Shown: positions 44,223 to 53,498, counted from the stretch's first letter. The stretch: 64,000 bases of DNA from Desertifilum tharense IPPAS B-1220 (GCF_001746915.1 NZ_MJGC01000041.1:180127-244126), one strand, 5' to 3'. Numbers and translations are program-made. The notes: generated by a model not told the origin, from the sequence alone.

Positions 44223-45668
44223 TTAAAATTCAAAGCCAAAGAATTCTATGGCAAAGTAGAGAATCGCGACGATGGTAAAAAATAGGCCTGACAGCACCAT
44301 GATGGTAGAGGAGAGCCATCCGGGTTTGAGTTCTTCTGGGAGTTTGGTCTGGTTTAGGTAAAGGGTGAGAAAGGCGACGACGGGTTGGTGTGCGGCAGCC
44401 ACAATTCCGCCAACTTCCAGGATATCGACGGGATCGCGGACGAGGAAAAAGACTATGAGGGGTAGGAGCGTAACGGTGATAACCACGTAAATATTTTTGA
44501 GACGATCGCGATCGCCCAAAGCTGACTTTAACCACCCCTTCACGCCTGATTCTGTAGACTCATCCTCGCTATTTCTAGACCCCCCTTTGAGGATGAGGGT
44601 AGCATCGGCAAACATTCTCGGCCAGCCATCTTGGTTGGCAACAATTGTACCGCCGAGGGCGATCGCAATACTGCCGAGCAATAACCAATAACCAAACTCG
44701 CCCCAAACTTCCGATAACAGGGTGGTCAGATCCTCAGCCACTCGAATTCCTTCGGGAATAATCCCTTCTGGGCGTAGCAATTCAGCACCGAGGACTAAAA
44801 AGGCAATAATCACCAAACCGCCACCCACAACCCCAATAGCGGCAGTCGTACTCATCACGCGCAACCATTTTTTGAGGCGATCGCGGCGTCGTTGTTGCAA
44901 GTCTTCATCCTCCCAATCCTGAGAACCGTTGCGGTTGGAGGTTTCATCGTTTTCTAAGTCGCCCTCAACGGGTCCCCCATATTCGCGGGCTGCAACCCAG
45001 TAGGAAAACCACATAATTCCAGCCGCCCCAGCTAAGATAAAGCCTAACCAAGGCAGGAGAAATTCTAAGTCAAAATCATCGCCAATTCCCGGCACTAACC
45101 CCCCGGTAAACTCGCCCCATTCTGGGAAAACCTGAAGGGCCGCAACGATGACTGCAACGATCAGAATTCCAGCCATCACAGAAGCGGCTTGTTCAACTCG
45201 CTGATACTGTCCAGAAATGACCAGAATGGCAGACAAGACAATTAAAGCGGTGGCATAGATGGCTTGATTTCCGGGAAAAGCGAGCATTAACGCACTTCCC
45301 GCTAAGGCACCAATTCCGGCAATCGTGACTACTGCTGCTACGACTTGGGGAACAAAGATTAACCAAATTGCCCAATTTTTGGGCCCAGGGAGATCGCGGT
45401 AGCCGTCGAGGATGGTTTTACCCGTCACGACGGTATAGCGTCCTACTTCGCGAATCATCACCCACATGAATAAGATGACAATGAGTAATGCCCAAAGGTA
45501 TTCGTAACCGTAGCGCGAACCCACTCTGGGCGTAAACAGCACCGATCCGGAACCGACGGAGGAAATCATCCACATTAAGCCGGGGCCATACCATTTCAGT
45601 TGTTTCCAGCCTTGAGGCGGTTTGGGGGTACTAGAGCGGATTTCTTTACGTTCTTGGGTTTGTGTCAT
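44223..45668 (-). CDS. Nramp-related divalent-metal transporter family protein
   Basis: This is a 481-residue protein with about eleven membrane segments. KWYGPGLMWMISSVGSGSVLFTP matches the first transmembrane helix of Nramp proteins, but the metal-binding DPGN is replaced by SVGSG. Likewise, the sixth-helix MPH motif is not evident. Proteins of this kind are distant Nramp relatives and may carry another ion or Mg2+ rather than Mn2+/Fe2+. A hydrophilic, charged insert (about 225-265, NDETSNRNGSQDWEDEDLQQRRRDR) is in the middle. A clear GGAG precedes the ATG. It probably forms an operon with the downstream membrane protein of unknown function. The family is well supported; the ion is not. Confidence 0.8.
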   Translation of the reverse strand: MTQTQERKEIRSSTPKPPQGWKQLKWYGPGLMWMISSVGSGSVLFTPRVGSRYGYEYLWALLIVILFMWVMIREVGRYTVVTGKTILDGYRDLPGPKNWAIWLIFVPQVVAAVVTIAGIGALAGSALMLAFPGNQAIYATALIVLSAILVISGQYQRVEQAASVMAGILIVAVIVAALQVFPEWGEFTGGLVPGIGDDFDLEFLLPWLGFILAGAAGIMWFSYWVAAREYGGPVEGDLENDETSNRNGSQDWEDEDLQQRRRDRLKKWLRVMSTTAAIGVVGGGLVIIAFLVLGAELLRPEGIIPEGIRVAEDLTTLLSEVWGEFGYWLLLGSIAIALGGTIVANQDGWPRMFADATLILKGGSRNSEDESTESGVKGWLKSALGDRDRLKNIYVVITVTLLPLIVFFLVRDPVDILEVGGIVAAAHQPVVAFLTLYLNQTKLPEELKPGWLSSTIMVLSGLFFTIVAILYFAIEFFGFEF

Positions 45669-45723
45669 GCTTTCATCTCCTAAAGTGATGAGAGGGATGG
45701 GGGATAGATGGGCAGGTTAATTT

Positions 45724-45745
45724 AGGCGCAAGGATGATTGCGCCT
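45724..45745. repeat. Hairpin AGGCGCAA / TTGCGCCT
   Basis: A perfect 8-bp stem (45724-45731 with 45738-45745) closes a six-base loop between the glucosidase stop and the Nramp-related start. On the minus strand the hairpin is followed by AAATTAA rather than a U-run, so termination without assistance would be weak. It may stabilise the 3' end of the glucosidase mRNA. Confidence 0.4.
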
Positions 45746-45764
45746 TAAGGAAGGAGAGGGTTTG

Positions 45765-47969
45765 TTAGAAAGTAGAGGCTAAGGTTGTACTGGCCCAGGG
45801 TTGCCAAGCTTTGGCGCGAACTTCGATTTCGCCCTGTTGCACTTCAGCATCCCAACAGGTACGATTCCCGTAGGGATCGCTTCGCGAATCGCCTTCTCGC
45901 CAGAATTGCAGATCGACGATCGCATCCCCAATTTCTAGGTTGCACAGTTTTAGCTCGCCTAACCATTCTGGTAAAACAGGATCGACGTATAGGCAATGAT
46001 TGGGGGCGTCGGCTTGCAAACCGGCGATCGCTTGCAGCAGTTGAAATACCGATCCGGCGGCCCAAGCTTGGGGAATATTGGCTTCTCGGTAAGGGACGGG
46101 AAATGTCCCTAAATGTCGCTGAGTTCCGGCATAGACTTCGGGGATGCGATAGCAGGCAAAATGGTTGGCAGCTTCAAAGATATCATGGGCAATGGCTGCC
46201 GCTTCTTGGGCAAAGCCGTAGCGTTTAAAGCCTAATGCAATCAGAGAATTATCATTGGGCCAAACGCTGCCTAAATGATAGGCATGGGGATTAAAGGCGG
46301 GATTTTTGGCCGACAGGGTGCGAATGCCCCATCCACTCCACATATCGGGTTCTAGCAAACGTTTAACCACTTGTTCAGCGCGTTCTGGGCTAACGATCCC
46401 ACTCCACAGACAATGACCGGGGTTTGAGGCAATGGTGGGGACGGGCTGTTTATCAGGATCGAGGGTAAAGGCGTAAAAACCGATGTCTTCGCACCAAAAC
46501 TTCTGTTCAAATTGTTGGTGCAACTTCATGGCTTTGTGTCTTAATTGGGTCGCGCGATCGCGATCGCCCCAAGCCTGGAAAACTTCCGCCATCCGCATCC
46601 AGGCATCAAAGGCATAGCCTTGCAACTCACAGACCGTTTTCGGGGCTTTGACCTGGGTTCCATCAGGATAGACAATAGAATCCCCGGAATCTTTCCAGCA
46701 TTGATTTTCAATCCCATCTTCAGAACGGGCTTTAAATTCCTGAAACCCATCCCCGTCTAAGTCGCCGTATTGGTCAATCCAATTCAAGCAGTTTTCGGCG
46801 ATTTCCCGGTAATCTGCAATTTTGAACTTATCGCCCAACCATTTCCAGGTTTCGTGCAACGCAATCAGGTACAGCGAAGTGGTATCGGCAGCACCATAAT
46901 AGGGCGATCGCGGTATTTTATTAAAATAAGCTAATTCCCCTTGGCGCAGTTCGTGGAGAATTTTTCCGGGTTCTGCATCGCGCCAATCATCGTATTCTTT
47001 GGCTTGCAGTTCTCCCAACTTCTTCAGGGTTCCTTCTGCAAAGCCGGGATGGACGATCGCATTTTGTAAGCTGGCGATCAAACTATCGCGTCCAAATAAG
47101 GCAACATATTTAGGAACGCCTGCCGCTGGAATCCATACATCTGGGGCTAGATCGTAATCGTATAACCGCATTGCCCCCATATCTTCAATCGATTGACGAT
47201 ACAGGCGCTTGACATCTTCATTGGGGGTTGTCATCGCGGTGGCGCTATCTTGCCAGAGACGTTGGCGCTGTTGCAGTTCGGTATCCACATCAGGCGCGAT
47301 CGCCTCTAGATAGCATAAGTCTACAGGTTGGCGTTCGTGCTGATTGTCACTGAGGGTGTAATAACCGCAAGCGTGCCAGCTTTCCCCAGGTTGGAGTTGA
47401 ATTGCAAAAGTGATATGGCCGTTTGCATACTTTGCGGGGGTGGGGCAATTGCGAACTTGATAGACCAAACAGCGATAAAAATCTTGATTTTGATAGCGGG
47501 TACGCAGTTCGCTATTGTCTCGATCCCAGTGCGTTTCAATCTGTTCCCGGCGAACCACCTGGCCGGACTGCACTTCAAAAAGATCGGCAAAGTCAGAACG
47601 CAGTTCAATCTCTAGATTAAAGCTAACAGCCTGCAAACTGTTATTCGTTAAATCCAAATCCTCATGAATTCCCTGTTCAACAGTCCGGCTAATGGTCAGC
47701 GATAGCGAACCTTTGGGAATTTTGCCACTTCGACTGGATAATTCTGGGTTAATTAAACTGATTCGGGCAGCATAATAGCGGGTGGCGGTAGACATCAACC
47801 GAATCCAGGAATGGCCGTCAATGTAACACCCATAATGGCTGAGGAACCGGGTATCGTCGGTAAACAATCCTTGGAGGCTATTGGAATCGATTTCTCCATC
47901 CAAGTCTGTCACCAGAAAGGTGCTACCGTGATTGATCGTTAGGTACGGGGGACCAACGCTAATTCGCAT
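45765..47969 (-). CDS. Amylo-alpha-1,6-glucosidase / glycogen debranching-type protein
   Basis: This protein has 734 residues in two parts. The N-terminal 220 residues are a beta-sandwich domain (TFLVTDLDGEIDSNSLQGLFTDDTRFLSHYGCYIDG, near-universal start of this family). The remainder is an alpha/alpha-barrel glycoside hydrolase (VPKYVALFGRDSLIASLQNAIVHPG near 290, WKDSGDSIVYPDGT near 430, AYHLGSVWPNDNSLIALGF near 560, YREANIPQAWAAGSVFQLLQA near 645). Members debranch glycogen or handle related alpha-glucans; the exact bond specificity is inferred. The gene is single and, with the LLM oxidoreductase upstream on the same strand, separated by 53 bp. No signal peptide; cytoplasmic. Confidence 0.88.
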   Translation of the reverse strand: MRISVGPPYLTINHGSTFLVTDLDGEIDSNSLQGLFTDDTRFLSHYGCYIDGHSWIRLMSTATRYYAARISLINPELSSRSGKIPKGSLSLTISRTVEQGIHEDLDLTNNSLQAVSFNLEIELRSDFADLFEVQSGQVVRREQIETHWDRDNSELRTRYQNQDFYRCLVYQVRNCPTPAKYANGHITFAIQLQPGESWHACGYYTLSDNQHERQPVDLCYLEAIAPDVDTELQQRQRLWQDSATAMTTPNEDVKRLYRQSIEDMGAMRLYDYDLAPDVWIPAAGVPKYVALFGRDSLIASLQNAIVHPGFAEGTLKKLGELQAKEYDDWRDAEPGKILHELRQGELAYFNKIPRSPYYGAADTTSLYLIALHETWKWLGDKFKIADYREIAENCLNWIDQYGDLDGDGFQEFKARSEDGIENQCWKDSGDSIVYPDGTQVKAPKTVCELQGYAFDAWMRMAEVFQAWGDRDRATQLRHKAMKLHQQFEQKFWCEDIGFYAFTLDPDKQPVPTIASNPGHCLWSGIVSPERAEQVVKRLLEPDMWSGWGIRTLSAKNPAFNPHAYHLGSVWPNDNSLIALGFKRYGFAQEAAAIAHDIFEAANHFACYRIPEVYAGTQRHLGTFPVPYREANIPQAWAAGSVFQLLQAIAGLQADAPNHCLYVDPVLPEWLGELKLCNLEIGDAIVDLQFWREGDSRSDPYGNRTCWDAEVQQGEIEVRAKAWQPWASTTLASTF

Positions 47970-48022
47970 AATTGGGTTTAGTGCTTCTCAAAGGATAAGG
48001 TTGAGGAAAAGTGCCGAACGCC

Positions 48023-48985
48023 TTAATGGGATAAGGCAGGAAGAACTTTTTGGCTAAAGGTTTCAATAAAGGCTTCCTGTTCTCGGTTGACGTTATGCAG
48101 ATAGAGTTCGCTGAATCCTAAATCGAGATATTGCTGCAACCATTCAATGTGTTGTTCGGGTTTGGCAGAAATTCGCACGTAGGGGTGCATATCTTCGGGT
48201 TTCACAAACTGGGCTGCTGCATCAAACTGTTGAGGATGCCGAAATTCTGATAAGACTGGACTGGCAAAGATATTGGTTCGCCATTGGTCGTAAGCCCCTT
48301 GCAAGGCTTGTTCTTCGTCTTGGGCGTAGGAAAGTTGCACCTTGAGGCATAGGGGTTTACCTCTTCCGCCACCCCGATGAAACGCGTCCACGACTTCTTT
48401 GAGTTTGTCGTAGGGATGGGAAACGGTAATCAACCCATCGGCCCATCCTCCAACCCATTCGGCAGTTTTGGGGGTAATGGCTGCCCCAATAATGCGGGGC
48501 GCTACTGTGGGGCGAGTGTAGAGTTTGGCTTCTTCAATTTGCACAATACCGTGATGGGTAACGGTTTCTCCGGCCCACAGGGCGCGGATAATATCCACGC
48601 ATTCGAGTAAGCGTTGGTTGCGCTTAGATTTTGCCGGCCACCCTTCGGCGGTAATTTGTTCGTTGAGGGCCTGACCGCTGCCTAATGCCACCCAAAAGCG
48701 GTTTGGGTACATTTCGGCCAGGGTGGCGGCGGCTTGGGCGATGATGGCGGGATGGTAGCGTTGACCGGGGGCGCAAACCACGCCAAAGCTGAGTTGAGTG
48801 GCTTGCAGGGCGGCCCCCAACCATGACCAAGCATAGCCGCTTTCACCTTGGCGATCGCTCCACGGCTGAAAATGATCGGAAGATAAGGCTGCATTAAAAC
48901 CGGCTTGGTGTGCTGCTTGTACGTATTTTAGGAGTTCGCTAGGTTTAAACTGCTCGTGGGAAGCATGATATCCAAACTGAGCCAT
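48023..48985 (-). CDS. LLM-class flavin-dependent oxidoreductase (TIGR03885-like)
   Basis: This protein has 320 residues from the ATG at 48983-48985. The protein then starts MAQFGYHASHEQFKPSELLKYVQAAHQAGF, the family's usual N-terminus; an upstream start would add 34 unlike residues. FWVALGSGQALNE near 105, VTHHGIVQIEEAKLYTRP near 145, and GWADGLITV near 183 complete a luciferase-like monooxygenase TIM barrel of the kind that probably binds FMN instead of F420. Such enzymes oxidise or reduce small organic substrates; which one is unknown. It is upstream of the glucosidase on the same strand, but co-function is not obvious. Confidence 0.85.
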   Translation of the reverse strand: MAQFGYHASHEQFKPSELLKYVQAAHQAGFNAALSSDHFQPWSDRQGESGYAWSWLGAALQATQLSFGVVCAPGQRYHPAIIAQAAATLAEMYPNRFWVALGSGQALNEQITAEGWPAKSKRNQRLLECVDIIRALWAGETVTHHGIVQIEEAKLYTRPTVAPRIIGAAITPKTAEWVGGWADGLITVSHPYDKLKEVVDAFHRGGGRGKPLCLKVQLSYAQDEEQALQGAYDQWRTNIFASPVLSEFRHPQQFDAAAQFVKPEDMHPYVRISAKPEQHIEWLQQYLDLGFSELYLHNVNREQEAFIETFSQKVLPALSH

Positions 48986-49462
48986 AACGATTGCTGAGTG
49001 AGGGATGATTGTTTGCCAGAGGATGTCCGTTATCGGTCTGTTGCTTGGGAAATAACCAACAGGTACACCTGGACAACGGATATTCAACCCGACGTTGTAA
49101 GTTGCAACATCGGGAGTGAAGGATGAAAAGACCCCATTCAGTTGTGTTGATTCTTGGGTTTAAGAACCGATGGACGGTCAACTTACCGCACTTTCAGTCA
49201 ATCAATTCAACTCGGATGTTCGCAAACCCCCATCGGAAGATTGCAGCGAGGGAGGGTTCTGTCTGGGGGTAGAGAAAGGTGTAGCGGGCAATCTGTTCTA
49301 GAGGCCAAAAAGCAGCGTGTAGAGTACCGCTTTTGTGCAACCCGCCATGAGAAAGATCGCAAGCCTAAACAGAAAACGGGTTGCAGGCTATGCGCGAACC
49401 AGACCCCACCCGTTTTAAACTGGGTTGGCTTTCCTCATGTTGAATTTGGGTGTATCTTAGCT
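48986..49462. other. 477-bp intergenic region, oxidoreductase to PIN-TRAM gene
   Basis: No gene is supported here. An open frame at 49154-49603 overlaps the PIN-TRAM gene in antisense and has no family resemblance or ribosome-binding site. The stretch contains the inverted repeat at 49373-49416 described separately and presumably the promoter of the oxidoreductase. Confidence 0.5.
49373..49416 (-). terminator. Possible terminator after the PIN-TRAM gene
   Basis: AAAACGGGT (49373-49381) and ACCCGTTTT (49408-49416) are exactly complementary over 9 bp. On the minus strand the second arm ends in TTTT followed by CTG, and the repeat lies 47 bp beyond the PIN-TRAM stop. The 26-base loop is large for an intrinsic terminator, so the call is tentative. 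Confidence 0.45.
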
Positions 49463-50542
49463 TCAGGCGATCGCGCTGGCGTGGGGTCTAGCAAAAATCA
49501 TCCGTCCGGCGGAGGTTTGCAAAGCCCCGGTGACGACAACGCGCAGTTCAATCCCAATCTGATTTCCGGCGTCTTCTACCACAACCATTGTCCCATCGTC
49601 TAAGTAGCCAACGCCTTGCTGCGGTTCGCGACCTTGTTTGATAATTTTCAGGTCGATGTTGTCTCCGGGCAAATACGCCGGACGAATAGCTTGGGCGAGG
49701 TCGTTAATATTAAGTACCGGGACTTTTTGCAAGCTGGCGACTTTGTTGAGGTTGTAGTCGTTGGTTAAGAGGGTGGCGTTGATTTCTTGGGCGAGATGGA
49801 CTAATTTGGCATCAACGGTGTGGATCTCATCATAATCGGCGGGATGAATGGCGATCCGATCGGGAAAGCTTTCTTTAATCCGATTGAGGATATCTAAACC
49901 TCGGCGTCCGCGTACCCGTTTTTGGTCGTTGGCGGCGTCGGCGACCATTTGCAGTTCTTGCAATACGAATTGAGGAACGAGAATTTGTCCTTCAATAAAG
50001 CCTGTAGAGAGTAATTCTTCAAGGCGACCGTCGATAATGCAACTGGTGTCGAGAATTTTGGTGGTTGCCGGTTTGAGGGTGCCTTCTGCAAGGAGCATGG
50101 TTTCAATGCTATGGGGGTTAATCAGCCGCAAGAAGGCGCGTCCGTGACTATCGGCGAGGGATACCCCGGAAACGGCGAACATAATGCTACCCAGAACGGC
50201 CGCAAGGGGTTTGATGAAGGCAAATTCGTGCGGGATCGGCAGCAGGAAGATTGGCGCTAACATGAGGTTAGCCACCAATAAACCGACGATTAAGCCCACT
50301 GAACGGGTTAGGAGGACATCTACGGGCATTTGCCGTACTTGGGACTCAATTCGGCGATAGTAGGTTTGGGCAAATAAACCCATTGCACCGCCAATGAGGG
50401 CTGAAAATCCCGCAGTGACTGAACGCAAGCCGTCTTGACTGGTTACTTGGTCGAGGGTACTGCTGGGCAATAATTCGACGCCATAGTAACCGATCCCCAA
50501 CCCTGCTAGGATGAATGAGATAATGATGACAGCATCAATCAT
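49463..50542 (-). CDS. PIN-TRAM domain integral membrane protein (YacL-like)
   Basis: This protein has 359 residues. Four membrane helices fill about 1-145 (AVIIISFILAGLGIGYYGVELL, GLIVGLLVANLMLAPIFLLP). They are followed by a PIN nuclease-fold domain (KILDTSCIIDGRLEELL near 161, acidic residues in LVPQFVLQELQMVAD and TNDYNLNKVA) and a C-terminal TRAM RNA-binding domain (LKIIKQGREPQQGVGYLDDGTMVVVEDAGNQIG). The order matches YacL-type proteins, widespread in Firmicutes and cyanobacteria and presumed RNA-associated. Function unproven. Its start is oriented away from the hemW gene across a 311-bp gap. Confidence 0.9.
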   Translation of the reverse strand: MIDAVIIISFILAGLGIGYYGVELLPSSTLDQVTSQDGLRSVTAGFSALIGGAMGLFAQTYYRRIESQVRQMPVDVLLTRSVGLIVGLLVANLMLAPIFLLPIPHEFAFIKPLAAVLGSIMFAVSGVSLADSHGRAFLRLINPHSIETMLLAEGTLKPATTKILDTSCIIDGRLEELLSTGFIEGQILVPQFVLQELQMVADAANDQKRVRGRRGLDILNRIKESFPDRIAIHPADYDEIHTVDAKLVHLAQEINATLLTNDYNLNKVASLQKVPVLNINDLAQAIRPAYLPGDNIDLKIIKQGREPQQGVGYLDDGTMVVVEDAGNQIGIELRVVVTGALQTSAGRMIFARPHASAIA

Positions 50543-50853
50543 GACTCTAAGATATGTATAAGGGATGATGAAAGCGTGCAGGTGGGAAACACTGCGCCGT
50601 CGGTAAAATACAAGATTTTACCTAAAGGTTAGCTAAGGTTTATTATATCCTTACATGAGTTGACGCTCTGTATTGAGCGAGACTTCCCGACCGCGAAAAG
50701 ACTTGCTTTTTTTGAGTTAATGTGATATTGAGACTTAGGATTTAGCTCAGGGACAATCGCCTCTCGTTTCACCTGCACAATGAGAATATGTCCGTTTTAG
50801 CAAGATTGTGCGATCGCGCCCGTGAATTCCCCTCATTTTTTTAAGGTACTCCC
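50543..50853. other. 311-bp divergent intergenic region ahead of hemW
   Basis: It lies between the PIN-TRAM start and the proposed CTG start of hemW and must hold both promoters. It is AT-rich near 50620-50660 (ttattatatcc). No convincing -35/-10 pair, riboswitch or small gene was seen. Confidence 0.45.
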
Positions 50854-52077
50854 CTGTCCAGTCAGCCGCAACATTTCTCCCCGCCTAGCGCCGCGTATAT
50901 TCATATTCCCTTTTGTCGCCGCCGCTGCTACTATTGCGATTTCCCGGTTTCGATTGTAGGCGATCGCGTTATGGGCGAACAATCGGGAACCATCGTGGAA
51001 TATGTCGCCCAACTTTGTCAGGAAATTACTACAAGTTCTGCCGCTAGCACCCGGTTAAACACGGTCTTTTTTGGAGGAGGAACGCCATCTCTATTAGCCG
51101 CTAACCAAGTTAAAGAGATTCTAGCAACCCTCAATCGTCAGTTTGGGATTGCCAGCAATGCCGAAATCTCGATGGAAATCGATCCAGGCACCTTCAGCTT
51201 AGAGCAACTGCAAGGTTACGCGCAAGCCGGAGTCAATCGGATCAGCTTTGGGGTACAAGCCTTTCAAGATGACTTGCTCAAACGCTGCGGGCGATCGCAC
51301 AATGTTGCTGATATCTTCGCTTCTGTTGAACTGATTCGCCAGGCCAGAATCTCCAATTTTAGCCTAGACTTAATTTCAGGATTGCCTTACCAAACCCTAC
51401 AGCAATGGCAATATTCCCTAGAAACCGCTATTTCCCTCGCGCCTCAGCATATCTCCTGCTATGACTTAGTGCTAGAGTCTGTCACCGCCTTTGGGAAACA
51501 ATATCAACCGGGAGAAACCCCGCTTCCCGATGACGAAACCACCGCCGCCATGTACCGTCTGGCGCAACAGACGCTAACCCAAGCCGGATATCAGCATTAC
51601 GAAATCTCTAACTATGCCAAACCCGGATATCAATGCCGTCATAACCGCGTCTACTGGCAAAACCAATCTTACTACGGCTTCGGGATGGGAGCCGCCAGTT
51701 ATACCCACAGACAGCGCTTCACCCGTCCGAGAACTCGCCAAACCTACTATGATTGGGTTAGCCAAGGCTGCAAAATTGACGAACCCCCCCTGAGCGAAAC
51801 GGATCGGTTACTCGAAACCCTAATGTTAGGATTGCGGCTAGCGGAAGGCGTAGATTTAGCGAATTTAACTCAACAATTCGGCGAAGTTATTTTAAAACCC
51901 CTGTGGACTTGTCTTCAACCTTACTATCATCAAGGTTGGGTAGAAGTCATGAGTCAAACCGGAGAGAGTTTAACCGATCTGAACTCTCTCCCTTTACAAG
52001 GTAGAATTCGCTTGCAAGATCCACAGGGCTTTTTATTCTCGAATACCATCTTGGCTGATATTTTCAACCAGTTTTGA
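50854..52077 (+). CDS. hemW: HemW-type radical SAM protein (CTG start)
   Basis: Reading in the same frame upstream of the first ATG (50971) gives AAYIHIPFCRRRCYYCDFPVSI, which contains the CxxxCxxC iron-sulfur motif and is essential, so the ATG cannot be the start. No ATG, GTG or TTG lies between the upstream stop (50842-50844) and this motif, but CTG at 50854-50856 does, with AAGG at 50843-50846 seven bases before it. From there the protein has 407 residues. VFFGGGTPSLL, GVQAFQDDLLKRCGRSH, DLISGLPYQTLQQW and CRHNRVYWQNQSYYGFGMGA are the HemW signatures. It is thought to be a heme chaperone. A CTG start is inference. Confidence 0.85.
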   Translation: MSSQPQHFSPPSAAYIHIPFCRRRCYYCDFPVSIVGDRVMGEQSGTIVEYVAQLCQEITTSSAASTRLNTVFFGGGTPSLLAANQVKEILATLNRQFGIASNAEISMEIDPGTFSLEQLQGYAQAGVNRISFGVQAFQDDLLKRCGRSHNVADIFASVELIRQARISNFSLDLISGLPYQTLQQWQYSLETAISLAPQHISCYDLVLESVTAFGKQYQPGETPLPDDETTAAMYRLAQQTLTQAGYQHYEISNYAKPGYQCRHNRVYWQNQSYYGFGMGAASYTHRQRFTRPRTRQTYYDWVSQGCKIDEPPLSETDRLLETLMLGLRLAEGVDLANLTQQFGEVILKPLWTCLQPYYHQGWVEVMSQTGESLTDLNSLPLQGRIRLQDPQGFLFSNTILADIFNQF

Positions 52078-52246
52078 GTTTACTTTGATTTTGGATAAGA
52101 GTTGGATCGGTTGAGCTGAAGAAAATAATTTACATTTTAATGCCGAGCTTAATCTTCCTATTAGTAAAAAGCAAGAGAAGCTAGGATTGAATTGAATATT
52201 GTACTTTGTGGTTGCGATTAACCTAAGCAATCTGAATATTCTCTAT

Positions 52247-52270
52247 CTTCCCTCCTTATAAGGAGGGAAG
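52247..52270. terminator. Perfect 24-bp palindrome between convergent genes
   Basis: CTTCCCTCCTTA followed by its exact complement, TAAGGAGGGAAG, forms a 24-bp palindrome with no loop. It lies in the gap between the ends of hemW (plus) and the regulator gene (minus). RNA from either strand can fold into a stable stem, so it may serve as a bidirectional terminator, though no U-run follows on either side. Confidence 0.45.
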
Positions 52271-52332
52271 ACGCGCACATCATTTTGGCTTGCTATAAAA
52301 GCGCATGGCAAAGTTCAAATTCGCGCTCAAAA

Positions 52333-53469
52333 TCACACTACATTCAGTTGTGAATCAAGAAAATTAAGATGAGTGATATTGCGAACCGTGACTAAACATC
52401 CATCTCCAAATTTAACTGCACTGAAATAGTATAGGGTTTGCTGATTATTTTTCTTCCAATAAAACCCTGTTTCCATTGATTGACCCGTTTCAACAACCCG
52501 TACAAGATAAGTAAAAAGCGTTGAACTCACTTTAAAGAAGCAGTTTTTCAAACCCAACTCAGACATTAACTCTTCTCGACTTCGATCGAAAAGCTTTGCA
52601 AAAATAGGATTAACCACCAAACAGCGAAAATCCTTAATTTCTTCAGAAAGTGGATCTCTCAGTGCTTGCAAAGCAGATATCCCATCCTTGGAACTATTTA
52701 AGACATTGGCTAGTAAAGCGCGGGATTGGTAGAGAATCTCTACGGTTTGTTGATGCTGCTCAATTTGCTTTTTCAACAAGCATTTTTGCTTTTGAATTGT
52801 CAGTTGAGTTTGAATTCTAGCCAAAGTCTCTTCTAATTGAATCGGTTTGCTGATATAATCAGCCGCGCCAATATTAAAAGCTTTAACCTTGTCTAAAGGC
52901 TCCTCAAGTGCGCTTAAAAAAATGACGGGAATTTCTGATGTAGTTTCATCACACTTGAGTGCTTGACAGACTTCATAGCCATTCATGTCCGGCATGAGGA
53001 TATCAAGTAAGATCAAATCAGGAGGATGGTGAGAAATTGCCTTTAACGCCATTTTAGCACTCTTGGCCATCCGAACTTTATAGCCCTGTTTTGTCAAAAA
53101 TTGAGTTAACAAAAACACATTCTCAGTTACATCATCAACAACAAAAATATTGCCTTCGCGACTTTCTGGTTGACTGAAAACCATATTTTCAATAGTTTCA
53201 TTAAGAGTCTGAGCGCTCTGAGCTTCCAGAAGCCATCGAAAGTTATTCTTCGTGATTTTTTCTCCAAAAGCATCCGAAAGCCGCTGCCAGAGGAGAGATG
53301 CTAAATCTTTAATATAGCCAACGCTCAGATATAGACTATCGGCAACGCTGCTGTAGGTTTCGTTATCCCAGGCAGCTTTCAGGATTTCTTTTTCAGGGGA
53401 GGTTAAGGGTTTTTCAGCTTTGGCTTCTAGAGTAGCTTCAACGAATTCAAGAATTTCTTCAAAGTTCAT
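52333..53469 (-). CDS. Response-regulator protein: HTH-like N-terminus, REC, PAS-like
   Basis: This protein has 378 residues. Residues 1-90 match the helix-turn-helix-type leader found in cyanobacterial vWA/NACHT-associated proteins (LTSPEKEILKAAWDNETYSSVADSLYLSVGYIKDLASLLWQRLSDAFG). A receiver domain follows (about 108-225: IFVVDDVTENV, phospho-acceptor in LILLDILMPDMNGYEV, SALEEP, DYISKPIQ), then a coiled segment and a PAS-like region (LLANVLNSSKDGISALQALRDP ... FRCLVVNPIFAKLFDRSREELM). No output kinase or DNA-binding C-terminus is present. It probably responds to a histidine kinase encoded elsewhere. Its start adjoins a repeat element. Confidence 0.85.
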   Translation of the reverse strand: MNFEEILEFVEATLEAKAEKPLTSPEKEILKAAWDNETYSSVADSLYLSVGYIKDLASLLWQRLSDAFGEKITKNNFRWLLEAQSAQTLNETIENMVFSQPESREGNIFVVDDVTENVFLLTQFLTKQGYKVRMAKSAKMALKAISHHPPDLILLDILMPDMNGYEVCQALKCDETTSEIPVIFLSALEEPLDKVKAFNIGAADYISKPIQLEETLARIQTQLTIQKQKCLLKKQIEQHQQTVEILYQSRALLANVLNSSKDGISALQALRDPLSEEIKDFRCLVVNPIFAKLFDRSREELMSELGLKNCFFKVSSTLFTYLVRVVETGQSMETGFYWKKNNQQTLYYFSAVKFGDGCLVTVRNITHLNFLDSQLNVV

Positions 53470-53498
53470 GGGCGGCTAGTTGTAATCTAGGGTTTTTA

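Noticed and set aside
49154..49603. Plus-strand open frame of 149 codons
   Set aside because: It overlaps the PIN-TRAM gene in antisense, has no good ribosome-binding site, and its translation resembles no family and is rich in Arg, Gly and Ser as antisense frames of GC-rich genes are.
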